The notes beneath the pieces were generated by a model. That model was given only the letters and a program-made list of their open reading frames with translations, did no database searches and had not been told where the DNA came from. From a virus, in the IMG/VR virus record IMGVR_UViG_3300024520_000445, positions 1 through 25,815 of that record: a stretch of 25,815 nucleotides of DNA. The stretch is one strand, 5' to 3'. Position 1 is the stretch's first letter, and each line of letters opens with the position of its first letter. Made by a program: the position numbers and the translations under genes. Positions 11,441 through 20,911 of this stretch are shown one piece after another.

Positions 11441-14400
11441 AATTCTCTCCTTACGTTAATCTTTGCTTCATTGCTGGTCAGGAAGAGCAAACCGGTTGAC
11501 TCGAAAAATACTTCGTACAATGAGATGAGGCTTAATAATTGTAATTGAGCCTGGAAATTATCAAGATTTATTTCAAGGCCGCGTAATTCAAAAATAGTGT
11601 TCTCCTGTACTTCCCCGTTATTATCCCGTAGCAGAGAAAAAGAACCCTCTATATGATCATAAAGATCTAAAATAAGAAATTTTGTGTCTTGGCCTGAATA
11701 GTTGAGTATCCAATCAGGAAAACGATAAAAGTCAAAAATCGCGGCTATAATTGTGTCAACGGTGGCTGTGTTGCGTGTCCAATCGAAAGCTAATGACCAT
11801 TTTCGATCCCCATAAATCCCTACGCTTTGGCCTTCTGACACTTCATCAGCCGTTCGGAAATAGGAAGTCAGGGCATTATTTTTAAATCGTCTGTCCACGT
11901 CGGCTGATGATAACGCATAATCAATAATAAGCCGATTACACACATTTGCGATTGATTTTTGAATATCGTAATGTATGGCATTATATTCTTGCACTTCTTC
12001 AACAATTTTCGGGGTAATGGACAGTGGACGCAAATATACATCAAGTGTCCCATCCTCCGCAAAATTGAACCATCCCAAAAAAGAATTGAGGATATTTTGC
12101 AGCCAATATCCTAATGTATTATTTGATAGGATAATCCCGGCGCAGGTATAGCCATTCTGATCAGCCGCATTGGTCGCGTCAGAAAAGGAACGCTGCCCTT
12201 TTTGCCACGTGACATCAAGCAATGTCGCAACATAATCAAGGAAATCGTCAATGACCGAGATCGGATTCGTGATTAATGTTCCCCCATCATCTTTTCCTTT
12301 ACATCTCACAGTCACCACACCGCCAGGGTCTGAGGCAAAGTCAAGGATCGCAATGTTTCCTTGACTTTCATAGTCATTGGATTCGTCAAAAACCCAACCT
12401 GATGGCGTTTCTACACCATCAACGTAAACGGTAACGACATTCCCATTAGCAACCGATAGGAGAGGCCACCCCGAAACGCAATAAACAAAATTGACTGTAT
12501 CTATCCCTGGCGCAGTCCAGACGGCTTCATCGGAATTTTCGGTCATATCTCCGTAGACGAGAGGCAGATTGACATTTTGTTGATTTTCACCTGGATCAGC
12601 ATATCTCCCGGCAGTGGGCATGATAATCTCCGTGAGAGCCTCGACTCCATCTTCAACTGATGTTGTACTTATTATTTCCTCAATTTCTCCGAATTCCTCC
12701 CATACCCCATCAACAAGAGCCGTGTCAAGCCCTTGTATCAATTCAGGGAAATCTGTTAAAAGATTGTCGTTATCAATATTTTGGAAAATGGACAGAGGTA
12801 TTCCGGCAAGGGTTGATGTGATAATTTTGTAAATTCCACCACCATCGCCCAAGCCCCCCCCTCCAAAGTCTTTCCCGATTATTAAGGTATCATTTCCTTC
12901 ATCATCTGTATTCATCAAAGAAACATCTTGGTTAAATTTTTGAATCCTATCATTTCCAGTATCACAAATGTATAATTTATTGTTGCTGTCAAGGGCGATA
13001 CCTTGCACTCCCTGGAATTGCCCATCACCTGACCCTGATGTCCCAAACTCATACAACTCTTGACCTGTATATCCGATATATCTTATCTCTGTTGAAAACC
13101 CACCATAGAAAAAAAGGGGAGCCAATTTAATTTGCTTTATTAGATTGCCTGGCGTTGTTGCAATGTTGATATTTTTGACAAAAATAAGATCTAAATCTCG
13201 AACGTTTACCCTGTCGTTTACGCTATCTGCAATGTACAGATGTACCCCGTCTGTATCAACGCCAAATGGTGCATTAAATTGATCATCCCCACTCCCAAAA
13301 CTTCCCACATCATCTATAAAAGTCAAGGATGTATTATGTTTCCGAATTTTATCATTATTGTTATCAGCGGTATAAAGAAAAGTACCATCAGTACAAATTC
13401 CTCCCCCTGTAACCCCATCAAAAAGATACACGCTATCAACCAAAGTAAATGTCAAAGTGTATTTAGCAATATTGACTTTGTTGATTGTGTCTTCATAAAC
13501 TTCATACACATAAAAATAATCACCATCAGTACAGATATCTATCGGGAGTTGACCCGTAAAATCAGTCAAATTATAGAGAGCTACAAAATTAAGATCTGTA
13601 TCTCTTTTTACGATACGATTATTTCCAAAATCGCAAATATACAAAAAATTATTTAAAATTACAATCCCTGTTGGATCATCTAAATTATCATTTCCTGAAC
13701 CAGGCGATCCATATTTTGAATTAAAAGTAAGTAACGCGGGGAGGGGTTGTACATCTGAATTCAGGTAGAAATCCCTACAGGTGATTGAAGCACTCGCGGG
13801 ATCCATCGTGAAAGTAAGTTGTGAGAGTTCTTGTTGATTGATGGTAATGCCATCAAAAGTGATCGCTCTGAGGTCTTGTGGAGCCGATGGGCTGGCACTA
13901 TTCCAATAGATGTAGGGATGGTTATCACTGTCGAGGCCGACAAGAAGCCGTGTATTTCCATAGGCATCATTTTCGATTTCAAGGATGTGTTGATCAACTC
14001 CAAGATCATCAACGACAAAAGTTGTCGTGAGAACCCAATAGTCTTCGGTATAAAACGCATCCTGAAGTTCAGCATAGGTAAAACTTTCTTCAGCCCCAGT
14101 ATTTCCTATCCCTGGATTCCGCATTGAGTAGAGTGTTTCTGTATTAATGGTTGGATCATCCGGTTCGGTGTTTTTTACAGCCTGATTCGCCGATATTTGG
14201 ATAGAGAGCGTTGACATTTCTACGCTTTGGATGATCCCGTTAAAAAGTGGCTGAAGATCAGCAAAAGATGAGTCAAAATACCCCTGAAAAATTAACAATT
14301 GTTGTCCGATTAATTCTTCTCTCGCCAATAAATTAGTAAAGTATTCATCGGCATTGTCACAAGTGAGAGTATAGCTTGACATTTCCGTTTGTGATAGAGT

Positions 14401-14628
14401 TTGCAGGATATTATTTGAATTCTCAGATAACGATTTCCGAAATGTGCCGAATGAGAGAACCCGCGCTGACCAATCTATAATATTGTATGGTGTTCCTGTA
14501 ACATGGTCTCCCGTTGGCGTCTCCTTACCGACCACATGGCATCCAAGATTTGAAAAAACGAATGCCAAAATAAAAGGTTTGTCGCCTCGCATTCTTGCAG
14601 CATTGTATGTTTCTGAGAAACGTCTCAT
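11437..14628 (-). CDS. Large tail-tip protein with an NHL-type beta-propeller
   Basis: 1063 residues, start ATG 14628 overlapping the upstream stop (ATGA). Residues 1-150 and about 620-1063 look like a distal-tail or tail-hub scaffold (early LTCDNADEYF, late NFAEDGTLDVYLRPLSITP and FELRGLEINLDNFQAQLQLLSL). Residues about 190-300 are a LamG-like beta-sandwich. Residues about 305-570 hold NHL-type blades: GIVILNNFLYICDFGNNRIVK, GVDTDGVHLYIADSVNDRV and GIALDSNNKLYICDTGNDRIQK, with two weaker ones (GDYFYVYEVYEDTINKV, GTFLYTADNNNDKIRK). NHL propellers bind proteins, RNA or glycans. On a tail tip, host recognition is the simplest idea (inference). Confidence 0.7.
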   Translation of the reverse strand: MRRFSETYNAARMRGDKPFILAFVFSNLGCHVVGKETPTGDHVTGTPYNIIDWSARVLSFGTFRKSLSENSNNILQTLSQTEMSSYTLTCDNADEYFTNLLAREELIGQQLLIFQGYFDSSFADLQPLFNGIIQSVEMSTLSIQISANQAVKNTEPDDPTINTETLYSMRNPGIGNTGAEESFTYAELQDAFYTEDYWVLTTTFVVDDLGVDQHILEIENDAYGNTRLLVGLDSDNHPYIYWNSASPSAPQDLRAITFDGITINQQELSQLTFTMDPASASITCRDFYLNSDVQPLPALLTFNSKYGSPGSGNDNLDDPTGIVILNNFLYICDFGNNRIVKRDTDLNFVALYNLTDFTGQLPIDICTDGDYFYVYEVYEDTINKVNIAKYTLTFTLVDSVYLFDGVTGGGICTDGTFLYTADNNNDKIRKHNTSLTFIDDVGSFGSGDDQFNAPFGVDTDGVHLYIADSVNDRVNVRDLDLIFVKNINIATTPGNLIKQIKLAPLFFYGGFSTEIRYIGYTGQELYEFGTSGSGDGQFQGVQGIALDSNNKLYICDTGNDRIQKFNQDVSLMNTDDEGNDTLIIGKDFGGGGLGDGGGIYKIITSTLAGIPLSIFQNIDNDNLLTDFPELIQGLDTALVDGVWEEFGEIEEIISTTSVEDGVEALTEIIMPTAGRYADPGENQQNVNLPLVYGDMTENSDEAVWTAPGIDTVNFVYCVSGWPLLSVANGNVVTVYVDGVETPSGWVFDESNDYESQGNIAILDFASDPGGVVTVRCKGKDDGGTLITNPISVIDDFLDYVATLLDVTWQKGQRSFSDATNAADQNGYTCAGIILSNNTLGYWLQNILNSFLGWFNFAEDGTLDVYLRPLSITPKIVEEVQEYNAIHYDIQKSIANVCNRLIIDYALSSADVDRRFKNNALTSYFRTADEVSEGQSVGIYGDRKWSLAFDWTRNTATVDTIIAAIFDFYRFPDWILNYSGQDTKFLILDLYDHIEGSFSLLRDNNGEVQENTIFELRGLEINLDNFQAQLQLLSLISLYEVFFESTGLLFLTSNEAKINVRREF

Positions 14629-15704
14629 ACCTTCGGAACCTCCTCTAAAATCATTTCAACCCCGCTATTGAGAAGATACCTAAAATATTCAAAAGTCCAT
14701 TCCCCTAAGTTATCCCAAGTCATCAGATTGAGTGCGCTTTGCTCATCAGAAAACAGGTGGCACCAAAGAGGGGCAACCTGTGAACCGAGAACAAGAGCGT
14801 TTTGCATCGTGACAAGAGCGTCTTTGTCCTCATTACTTAAGAGATTCCCGAAATTTAGATGAAGCGTCCGTTGACCGGCATATTTATAGCGTCTACTGAC
14901 TCCTGCCTCGCTCTCGTTTTTTTGCAAAATGTAGCCTTCCTGCTGTGAACTCCCCCATTCAGCATTGAGTCTTTCCAAAGAGAGGACAGTCCCTAAAAAC
15001 AAATTGTTGATGCGGATCACCGCTTCAGGATTAGAGGGATCTGCAATATTTATACGAGAATATTGATATATTTCATCGAAATACAATATCAACGGATCTG
15101 TTATTGTAGGGAATGTGAAAGTATAAGATGGTGCCCCCCATGAATCAGAGGGATTCTCTTCAAATATTACTGTAGCCGATGCTGTTAAATTGTGATCTTG
15201 CAAGATTAGAGCTTGTTTTTGTACAGCCCCCCCCGCGTCTATTACGATATTTTCCGATGTGTCTCCCGTAGACTTCCATCCCGTCATTCGATTGCGATCA
15301 AGCAGTCTTTCAAATCCATAAGTTGCTTTGACATAAAATTGCCAGGAATCACCAACGACAAAATCAGTCCCCGTGCCTCCTTGAAACGAAATTGTCAAAC
15401 CATCCTCTAACGTTGTCACGGGGGTTGTCATTGTGACCACCCCTGTTTGTTCCCATGCCCCGGCTGTATCTGAAGACCGCCAGCGTACCGTCGCCTGACC
15501 GATCTCACTGCCAGCCGAAACAGAGTCACACTCAACCAGATATGTTCTGTCGTTTGTGCCGGAATACACACCTCCCACAGTCATAGAGGCGACACCCTTG
15601 CCCTCTTTTGCCGCGTAACTATATTTGCCGTTGGCCTGGGATGACAGCGTAATTGTTGCGGATTCAGCTAAATTCTCATATAAGAATTTTAGAGTTCCAT
15701 ACAT
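14625..15704 (-). CDS. Tail protein, probable distal tail component
   Basis: 359 residues between the tape measure and the tail-hub gene, the usual place of the distal tail protein. The sequence is beta rich (VIFEENPSDSW, YTFTFPTITDPLILYF, INIADPSNPEAVIRINNLFLG), then GEWTFEYFRYLLNSGVEMILEEVPKV at the end. The segment ATVRWRSSDTAG with SFQGGTGTDFVVGDSWQFYV resembles the beta-repeat domains found in virion proteins. No specific family is claimed. Position and composition support a structural tail role. Confidence 0.6.
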   Translation of the reverse strand: MYGTLKFLYENLAESATITLSSQANGKYSYAAKEGKGVASMTVGGVYSGTNDRTYLVECDSVSAGSEIGQATVRWRSSDTAGAWEQTGVVTMTTPVTTLEDGLTISFQGGTGTDFVVGDSWQFYVKATYGFERLLDRNRMTGWKSTGDTSENIVIDAGGAVQKQALILQDHNLTASATVIFEENPSDSWGAPSYTFTFPTITDPLILYFDEIYQYSRINIADPSNPEAVIRINNLFLGTVLSLERLNAEWGSSQQEGYILQKNESEAGVSRRYKYAGQRTLHLNFGNLLSNEDKDALVTMQNALVLGSQVAPLWCHLFSDEQSALNLMTWDNLGEWTFEYFRYLLNSGVEMILEEVPKV

Positions 15705-15709
15705 AGAAA

Positions 15710-18355
15710 TTACCCTTGGATCGACATTCGCTCGAGTTTTTGTAGTCCTTTGTTGGTTTCTCTGATATATTGCTGCCGCGATGCGTCGTTCACAATGTTT
15801 TGCCCTTGGAAAACAATTGTTGCCCCCGCAGCCTGGCTGCGTCTCTGCGTGTCCTGCGCGGATTGACCTGTAATTTGATTCGTGTTGAACTGCTGTTGTG
15901 TAGCTTGTTGTTGTGTAGCTTGAAGTAGTTCTTTCCTGATTGATGAGGGGAGATTAGATTGGCTAATGGCAAGTCTTTGACTGTTCATGTTGGAAAGGGT
16001 TTGACCCGTATTTTTCCCGGCTTTCGCTACCGCCGACAACGCGGACACTGAAGCACCAAATCCCGAATTGAGGTTTGAAACAGCCCCAATATTTTTTCCG
16101 ATCCACTCTTGCATATCAGGAAAAGTACTATTCCCGAAAGCTTCCTGCCCGACATCTTTTAATTTGCCAACAATGCTTCCAATTGCGCTTGCAAGCTTGC
16201 CCACCGCACCTATCGAGTCATTCACAAATTTAACCAGTGAGGAAAAGACATTTTCGATTCCACTGCCTAACTTTTGAATGCTGTCAAGAGGGCTTGTAAA
16301 GATCTTAGATAACCCTTGTGCTATTTCAATAAAGCCCTGTATCGCGGTCTTTGACGTTTCAAAACCAGAAACCAGCATGTCAAAAAAAGGCTCAAAAACA
16401 CTTCCGATGTCTGATGCAGTGTCGCGGATAGTCTCCCAGGCGATCCGAAAAATATCAACCGCCCCCCCAGCTTTTTCAACCCAGCCCATAACTTCCTTGA
16501 TCGCTGCAACAATATCAAGGAGAATATTTTCTGCCTGTTTCAATTTTGGAAATACCATCACGAGCGAATCCCATACACTCATCCCATGCTGAATTGCTCC
16601 GGTAAAGGTTTCAAATTTTGAAATCAGACTAATAATAGCAAGTTTCGCTGACTCAATCCCGTCTGGAATCCCATGCATGAAAAAGTCTTGTAGAGCCTCT
16701 GACGTCTTTATCCATTCAACAAATTGATTCACCAGAGGGATTATATCAGTTTGCACAAGCGATTCCAGGGACGCTCGAAGCTGATCAGCGATCCCGGAAG
16801 CTCCGATCCACTGCTGAAAATCCATTGCAGTTTGGTTGACAACGCTCAGAAAGCTTTTGATCGCGGGCAACATCGCATCAGTCAATTGCCCTGTGGTATT
16901 GATCCAGATTGTCCCTAACGCTTGCCATAATTGAGACACACGAGAGATTGAATTTATGAATTCAGCATTGATCGAATTCATGTTTGTCAAGCCTTGATTG
17001 GCGGGGTTTAAGAATTTTGTCTCCAACTCCGTCCCTAAATTTGCTAAACCCAATATAGCCGTTGATACCCCCGCCCCGGAGATTTTCAATTCAGATAAGG
17101 CTGCTGATACTTGTTGGACACCGCCTGGCGTTTCAGTTGCCATTTTTTGGACATGTTGTAAAAAGACCACCATAGCCTGCCCCATGTCCTCTTGAACCAA
17201 TTTATTGAATGCTGCCACATTGATCCCAAATGTAGTAGCAAACTCATCTGTGCTCCCTGTCATTGCTTTGAATGCGCTTTGAAGGGCTGTTGCTGACGTG
17301 AACGATGAAACGCCCATAGCATCCATCGCCCCTGAAAATCCGATAAGATCTCCTTGTGATAGCTTAAATACGGATAAGGCAGGCGCGGCTCTTTTGGCAA
17401 TTTCTATCATAGAGGGAGCCGCAGCCCTTGTCGAATCGGCTAAAATATTAAAAGCATTTCCCAACTGACCGATGGTTGCCTGACTCCCTGGAAAAGCTCC
17501 CTGTATTTTACCGAGTGCATCGGCTGTTTTTCCGAAGGAAAGATCAAGAGCCACAGAAGCTTTCGCAACATCTTCTGTAAATTTAAGGGCTTGTCTTGAT
17601 GATTTCTCAAAATCTTCCCCTGACAAGATTCCCCGTCGCCCGGCGACTTCTAAAACTTCGCCTAATTCTTCGGCTGTGACTGCCCCTTGTAATTGTACAG
17701 AAGAGAGATCTCTTACCGATTTAGCTAAATCAGTCATTTGCTCTTCCGTTAAATTCCCTGTTCTTTTCGCCCCTGACAAGGCATCTTCCAACGAGACGGA
17801 ACTTTTAAAGGCTTTATCAAATTCATCAACAAGTACTCCACCGACTTTTTTCACAAGGTCAAACACAGCCGTCAAAGCATCTAACGCCAGTGACGCAAAA
17901 CCAGTGACCGCTGCCGTTGCGATTTTAAACCCTGTCTCGAAAGCACGCCCTAACCCTTTAATATTTTCTTTTAGCGATACAAACGATTCTATTGATTCAA
18001 TAACAGCATCCCGCATTTTTCGTAATTCGTTGGCGTAAAAATCTTTAATACGAGATGCCAAACTTTTAGTTGCTTCCTTTGCCTCCTGGGTTGCCTTGTC
18101 ATATACCGACAACGCATCTTTGACAGTTTTAATTTTGGGGGCAAGATCGGTAACTGTCTTTTGCAGATCGCTAAAAACCTGAGAACCCGTAGCTCCTATT
18201 CTTTGCAATGTTTTCGACATAATCAAGAGGATCTTATCAAGTTCTTTTGAGCTTTTCAACAGGCTCTCAAAGTGCTTATCCCAAGCGGAAAATACAGCCT
18301 CCGCGTCATCATCAACTTTTATCTCAAAAATAAGAGTATCCGTTGTAGTTGCCAT
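15710..18355 (-). CDS. Tail tape measure protein
   Basis: 881 residues, the second longest protein here, rich in Ala/Ser/Lys/Gln and helical. Residues about 200-420 (LTEEQMTDLAKSVRDLSS, AVTAEELGEVLEVAGRRG, IEIAKRAAPALSVFKLSQ, FSGAMDAMGVSSFTSATALQ) match the conserved N-terminal core of TP901-type tape measure proteins. Hydrophobic and amphipathic segments follow, and the C-terminus is Gln-rich. Its length sets tail length, and it is threaded into the tail tube during assembly. The chaperone genes lie just upstream, as usual, with one morphogenesis gene between. Confidence 0.9.
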   Translation of the reverse strand: MATTTDTLIFEIKVDDDAEAVFSAWDKHFESLLKSSKELDKILLIMSKTLQRIGATGSQVFSDLQKTVTDLAPKIKTVKDALSVYDKATQEAKEATKSLASRIKDFYANELRKMRDAVIESIESFVSLKENIKGLGRAFETGFKIATAAVTGFASLALDALTAVFDLVKKVGGVLVDEFDKAFKSSVSLEDALSGAKRTGNLTEEQMTDLAKSVRDLSSVQLQGAVTAEELGEVLEVAGRRGILSGEDFEKSSRQALKFTEDVAKASVALDLSFGKTADALGKIQGAFPGSQATIGQLGNAFNILADSTRAAAPSMIEIAKRAAPALSVFKLSQGDLIGFSGAMDAMGVSSFTSATALQSAFKAMTGSTDEFATTFGINVAAFNKLVQEDMGQAMVVFLQHVQKMATETPGGVQQVSAALSELKISGAGVSTAILGLANLGTELETKFLNPANQGLTNMNSINAEFINSISRVSQLWQALGTIWINTTGQLTDAMLPAIKSFLSVVNQTAMDFQQWIGASGIADQLRASLESLVQTDIIPLVNQFVEWIKTSEALQDFFMHGIPDGIESAKLAIISLISKFETFTGAIQHGMSVWDSLVMVFPKLKQAENILLDIVAAIKEVMGWVEKAGGAVDIFRIAWETIRDTASDIGSVFEPFFDMLVSGFETSKTAIQGFIEIAQGLSKIFTSPLDSIQKLGSGIENVFSSLVKFVNDSIGAVGKLASAIGSIVGKLKDVGQEAFGNSTFPDMQEWIGKNIGAVSNLNSGFGASVSALSAVAKAGKNTGQTLSNMNSQRLAISQSNLPSSIRKELLQATQQQATQQQFNTNQITGQSAQDTQRRSQAAGATIVFQGQNIVNDASRQQYIRETNKGLQKLERMSIQG

Positions 18356-18361
18356 AGTTCC

Positions 18362-18769
18362 TTAAGGTGTCAAAAACGCCTTTCGGACGGTGTTTTTGAC
18401 ACGTTCGATTTCCGAAGGAATAAGTTTTATATATTTTCTGATAGGCATTTTTGATGTCCCGTACTGGTGATAAATTCCATATAGAGGGGAAAAGATCCTA
18501 TTGATGTGCATCCCCGCCGTGTGTATCCATTCACGGGCTGTACTTTCCGCTCTGTTTTTCATGCGTGATGTTTTGTTCAGGATAGGCCAAGTATATGGCC
18601 TTGTACGCGATTGCCATTTAGGATTGCGTCCACCGTCATCAATATTTTTTTTAATGCTGCTGGCTATTTGTTCTCCTATTTTGTTATACATCTTAGGATT
18701 TTGACCGGAAAATAATCTCTTCCGTTTTCTCATGTCGTCACGTGCTTTTTTTAACCCCTCTATAGGCAT
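18362..18769 (-). CDS. Virion morphogenesis protein (Mu gpG-like tail completion)
   Basis: Start chosen at ATG 18769 because TGAGG lies six bases before it. ATGs at 18805 and about 18784 have no such site and lie deeper in the upstream gene. The 135-residue product has MPIEGLKKARDDMRKRKRLF, KMYNKIGEQIASSIKKNID, GRNPKWQSRTRPYTWPIL and a C-terminal YGIYHQYGTSKMPIRKYI. The last motif, HQYG....P.R.f/y, is the hallmark of the Mu G family and HK97 gp10-like proteins. The family closes the head-tail interface or tail terminus. In most siphoviruses this gene lies with the head-tail connectors. Here it lies between the chaperone pair and tape measure. Confidence 0.75.
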   Translation of the reverse strand: MPIEGLKKARDDMRKRKRLFSGQNPKMYNKIGEQIASSIKKNIDDGGRNPKWQSRTRPYTWPILNKTSRMKNRAESTAREWIHTAGMHINRIFSPLYGIYHQYGTSKMPIRKYIKLIPSEIERVKNTVRKAFLTP

Positions 18770-19079
18770 GTACAACCTCATCATTGATAATGGATAGCAT
18801 CTCAAAAGCTACTAAAAACTCTATTCCATAGGCATTACAAATCTTGCTGATAAGTACATGGTCAAGCGTGTTTTCTGTGTGATTGTACAAAACTACTGCA
18901 TTAAAAAAATCGAGCCATGCGTTAAGCTCAGGTGGCAGAAATGCGGGATGCCCGTGCTTGCTACATGGCAATGTTTGACAACACGAGGGAATTTTGAGGG
19001 GAGGGATCTTTTGTATGAGTGCCTCCCTATGACACTCTTGACACTCATCCCCCCCATCCCACATTGCATAACGTCTTAT
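18738..19079 (-). CDS. Tail assembly chaperone, frameshift extension (T-like)
   Basis: This frame has no Shine-Dalgarno site before its first ATG (19064). It is however open without a stop from the A9 run that ends the preceding gene, in the -1 frame, reading KKK-IRRYAMWDGGDEC. The extension is Cys rich (DECQECHREA, CCQTLPCSKHGH), which suggests a metal site, then helical (LNAWLDFFNAVVLY). In lambda and many other long-tailed phages the upstream gene makes protein G alone or a G-T fusion by -1 frameshifting, and both coat the tape measure before tail assembly. Expression as a fusion is inferred from the geometry. Separate initiation cannot be excluded. Confidence 0.7.
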   Translation of the reverse strand: MRRYAMWDGGDECQECHREALIQKIPPLKIPSCCQTLPCSKHGHPAFLPPELNAWLDFFNAVVLYNHTENTLDHVLISKICNAYGIEFLVAFEMLSIINDEVVHAYRGVKKST

Positions 19080-19516
19080 TTTTTTTTATAAGATTCCATC
19101 TGTGATGTGTCAAAAACATCACCTGATTCAAAAAATTCAAACATTTTAGAAGCAAGCTCTTTTGCGAAAGCCGGGAATCTTTCGACAAGACCTTGAAGCG
19201 TTGACAAAGAATGCTCATCCAAGACATCACCATTACTACTAACAAAGCAGGAAGGAAGTAAATCTAAGCAGTATCCAGTCGGGTTATTCGTAGGGATTAT
19301 TTCAGCGTTATTTTCCCCATTTCCCCTAAAATTTGCAAGATATTTGACGGAGTTATGTTTCTCCTTTGCTTCAGTTGCCTTCCTACGGATCTTTTTATCA
19401 CTTTTTATGATGATATTCAGTTCATAGCTTTGAGTTTGAGTTTTGAACCCCTCTATGAGGATAATTTTTTCCTGAACTTCATCGGCTAATATCGCAGCCG
19501 CATTAAATAATGCCAT
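19076..19516 (-). CDS. Tail assembly chaperone (G-like)
   Basis: 146 residues between the tail tube-like gene and the tape measure group, the standard place for a tail assembly chaperone. N-terminal LADEVQEKIILIEGFKTQTQSYELNI is beta-like. LVERFPAFAKELASKMFEFFESG is an amphipathic helix. The last codons are AAA AAA AAA TAA, a slippery poly-A run just before the stop. Low direct similarity is normal in this fast-evolving family, so position, length and slippery end are the main evidence. Confidence 0.65.
   Translation of the reverse strand: MALFNAAAILADEVQEKIILIEGFKTQTQSYELNIIIKSDKKIRRKATEAKEKHNSVKYLANFRGNGENNAEIIPTNNPTGYCLDLLPSCFVSSNGDVLDEHSLSTLQGLVERFPAFAKELASKMFEFFESGDVFDTSQMESYKKK
19079..19087 (-). 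promoter_or_regulatory. Programmed -1 frameshift slippery site (A9)
   Basis: Nine A residues on the minus strand (19087 down to 19079) directly precede the TAA stop. A one-base backward slip gives AAA ATA AGA CGT and continues for 114 codons to 18738. Location at the end of the chaperone gene is where such sites occur in tailed phages. Confidence 0.7.
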
Positions 19517-19518
19517 AA

Positions 19519-20901
19519 TTATGACGTCTGGAAGACGGCAAGAACAATTTCATGATCATTGCCCATGACATTATCTTTAGCCGCCTGACTCGTGACTCCT
19601 GTACGCATAAGAGCGTCTGTTTCTAACGAAAATTCTGTGTTTATTTTATTCCGAATGTACACACAAATATAATTTCCATCGAGATCGGCCAAAATTATCT
19701 GTAATGCACTCCCGATGCTTCCATCCCGTAACAGTAAGTCCTGCCAACTTTTGAAATACGGGGTTGGCGTAAATGTCACTGTCCGATTGAGGGGTTTGCG
19801 TCCAGAAAAACCGGAGGTGGCAGAAATACATTTTTCCGTTTCGTCTTCCATCTCAATTGTTAACTCAATCGTATCCCCAAGATTATTTGAGCATCCGATC
19901 CTTAACACAAACACCGTGTCCCCACCTGAAGCGGCAACCGAAACAGCATCATGTCCTAATGTGGTATTTGTCAGAGCATCCCCTGAAACGCTTGTGATTA
20001 AAACAGTCTCAAAAACCCCCGCCCCTACATCGATCTGAATCTTATCACCTATCGCGATCTCATAGGATGGTGTAGTTATTATTGTCTCTGTGGTGGTTGG
20101 TGTTCCCGAAGCCACCCCGGAAAATCTTGAAAATACGGTAGTCCCTTGGCACCTGATGGGTTTGGTTATCGTATCTATTATTGGGGTTACAACTTGCGCG
20201 GTATAATCCGTCACCGGCTCAACGGTGCCTTTGTTAACAAATGTAAGTGGGACAATTTGCCCTACAGCCATTTCCAAAGTCATCTGAGTTGCTAAACATC
20301 CGGCGTAGACTATCCTTTTATCTCCCTCAAAATGCGTGTAGGACGTAAAACTCGGGTGCCCTGAGCTTGCCAGCATGAAATTGATGCCTGCAAGAAACGT
20401 ATCATCTTCAGCAGGGGTGCTTATGAGTGGAATGTCCAGGGTGATCACACCTGCCGCCTCAGACACAATGGCACGGATTTCGTCTTGTGTGGTGAAATAA
20501 ATCAATTGCCCCGCGACGAGATCGCCCGCCCCTGACTTGACTTGTATCACGCTTGTAGTACACCCTAAACCACATATTCCGTCACTCCCCTCTACCTGTG
20601 CCCCCATAATACTCTTCATTAAGACCGCCCATGCGGGTTCTGACAATGTTCCGATGCCTCGCAATGGGGTGGAGACTGTGGGGCCAATGTCTTCTGAGTA
20701 CATCCCTGGTAGAGATGGAGGCTTTGAAAATGAGCCAGAAATGGTCGGATCTTCAAGCAATTCACGTTCAAGATTAAACTCATTTCCATCAACAGACAAT
20801 GGGAACGCCCCGGCTGCCGTCTCTGTGGCAGCTACTCCGAATGTAGTTTCTTCAATAAAAGCCTGTTTTGTGTTTTGAAAAGCTGTTAAAGTTTCTGCCA
20901 T
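19519..20901 (-). CDS. Tail tube-like protein
   Basis: 460 residues, longer than many tube proteins, suggesting an added decoration domain. MAETLTAFQNTKQAFIEETTFGVAATE at the start is the usual opening of siphovirus tube proteins of this group, and GNEFNLERELLEDPTISGSFSKP follows the same plan. Residues about 115-165 (VIQVKSGAGDLVAGQLIYF, AAGVITLDIPL) and about 270-330 (YEIAIGDKIQIDVGAGVFETVLITSVSGDAL) look like two inserted beta domains of similar build. The core resumes near GRKPLNRTVTFTPTPYF. The protein would polymerise as hexameric rings around the tape measure. Context is strong, the exact family less so. Confidence 0.7.
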   Translation of the reverse strand: MAETLTAFQNTKQAFIEETTFGVAATETAAGAFPLSVDGNEFNLERELLEDPTISGSFSKPPSLPGMYSEDIGPTVSTPLRGIGTLSEPAWAVLMKSIMGAQVEGSDGICGLGCTTSVIQVKSGAGDLVAGQLIYFTTQDEIRAIVSEAAGVITLDIPLISTPAEDDTFLAGINFMLASSGHPSFTSYTHFEGDKRIVYAGCLATQMTLEMAVGQIVPLTFVNKGTVEPVTDYTAQVVTPIIDTITKPIRCQGTTVFSRFSGVASGTPTTTETIITTPSYEIAIGDKIQIDVGAGVFETVLITSVSGDALTNTTLGHDAVSVAASGGDTVFVLRIGCSNNLGDTIELTIEMEDETEKCISATSGFSGRKPLNRTVTFTPTPYFKSWQDLLLRDGSIGSALQIILADLDGNYICVYIRNKINTEFSLETDALMRTGVTSQAAKDNVMGNDHEIVLAVFQTS

Positions 20902-20911
20902 TATTTGTCTC

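Noticed and set aside
13240-13656. Plus-strand 138-codon ORF within the tail-tip gene
   Set aside because: It is antisense to the NHL-repeat region, has no start signals, and is explained by codon bias of the real gene.
9286-14628. Diversity-generating retroelement target in tail genes
   Set aside because: No reverse transcriptase and no template/variable repeat pair was seen in the window.
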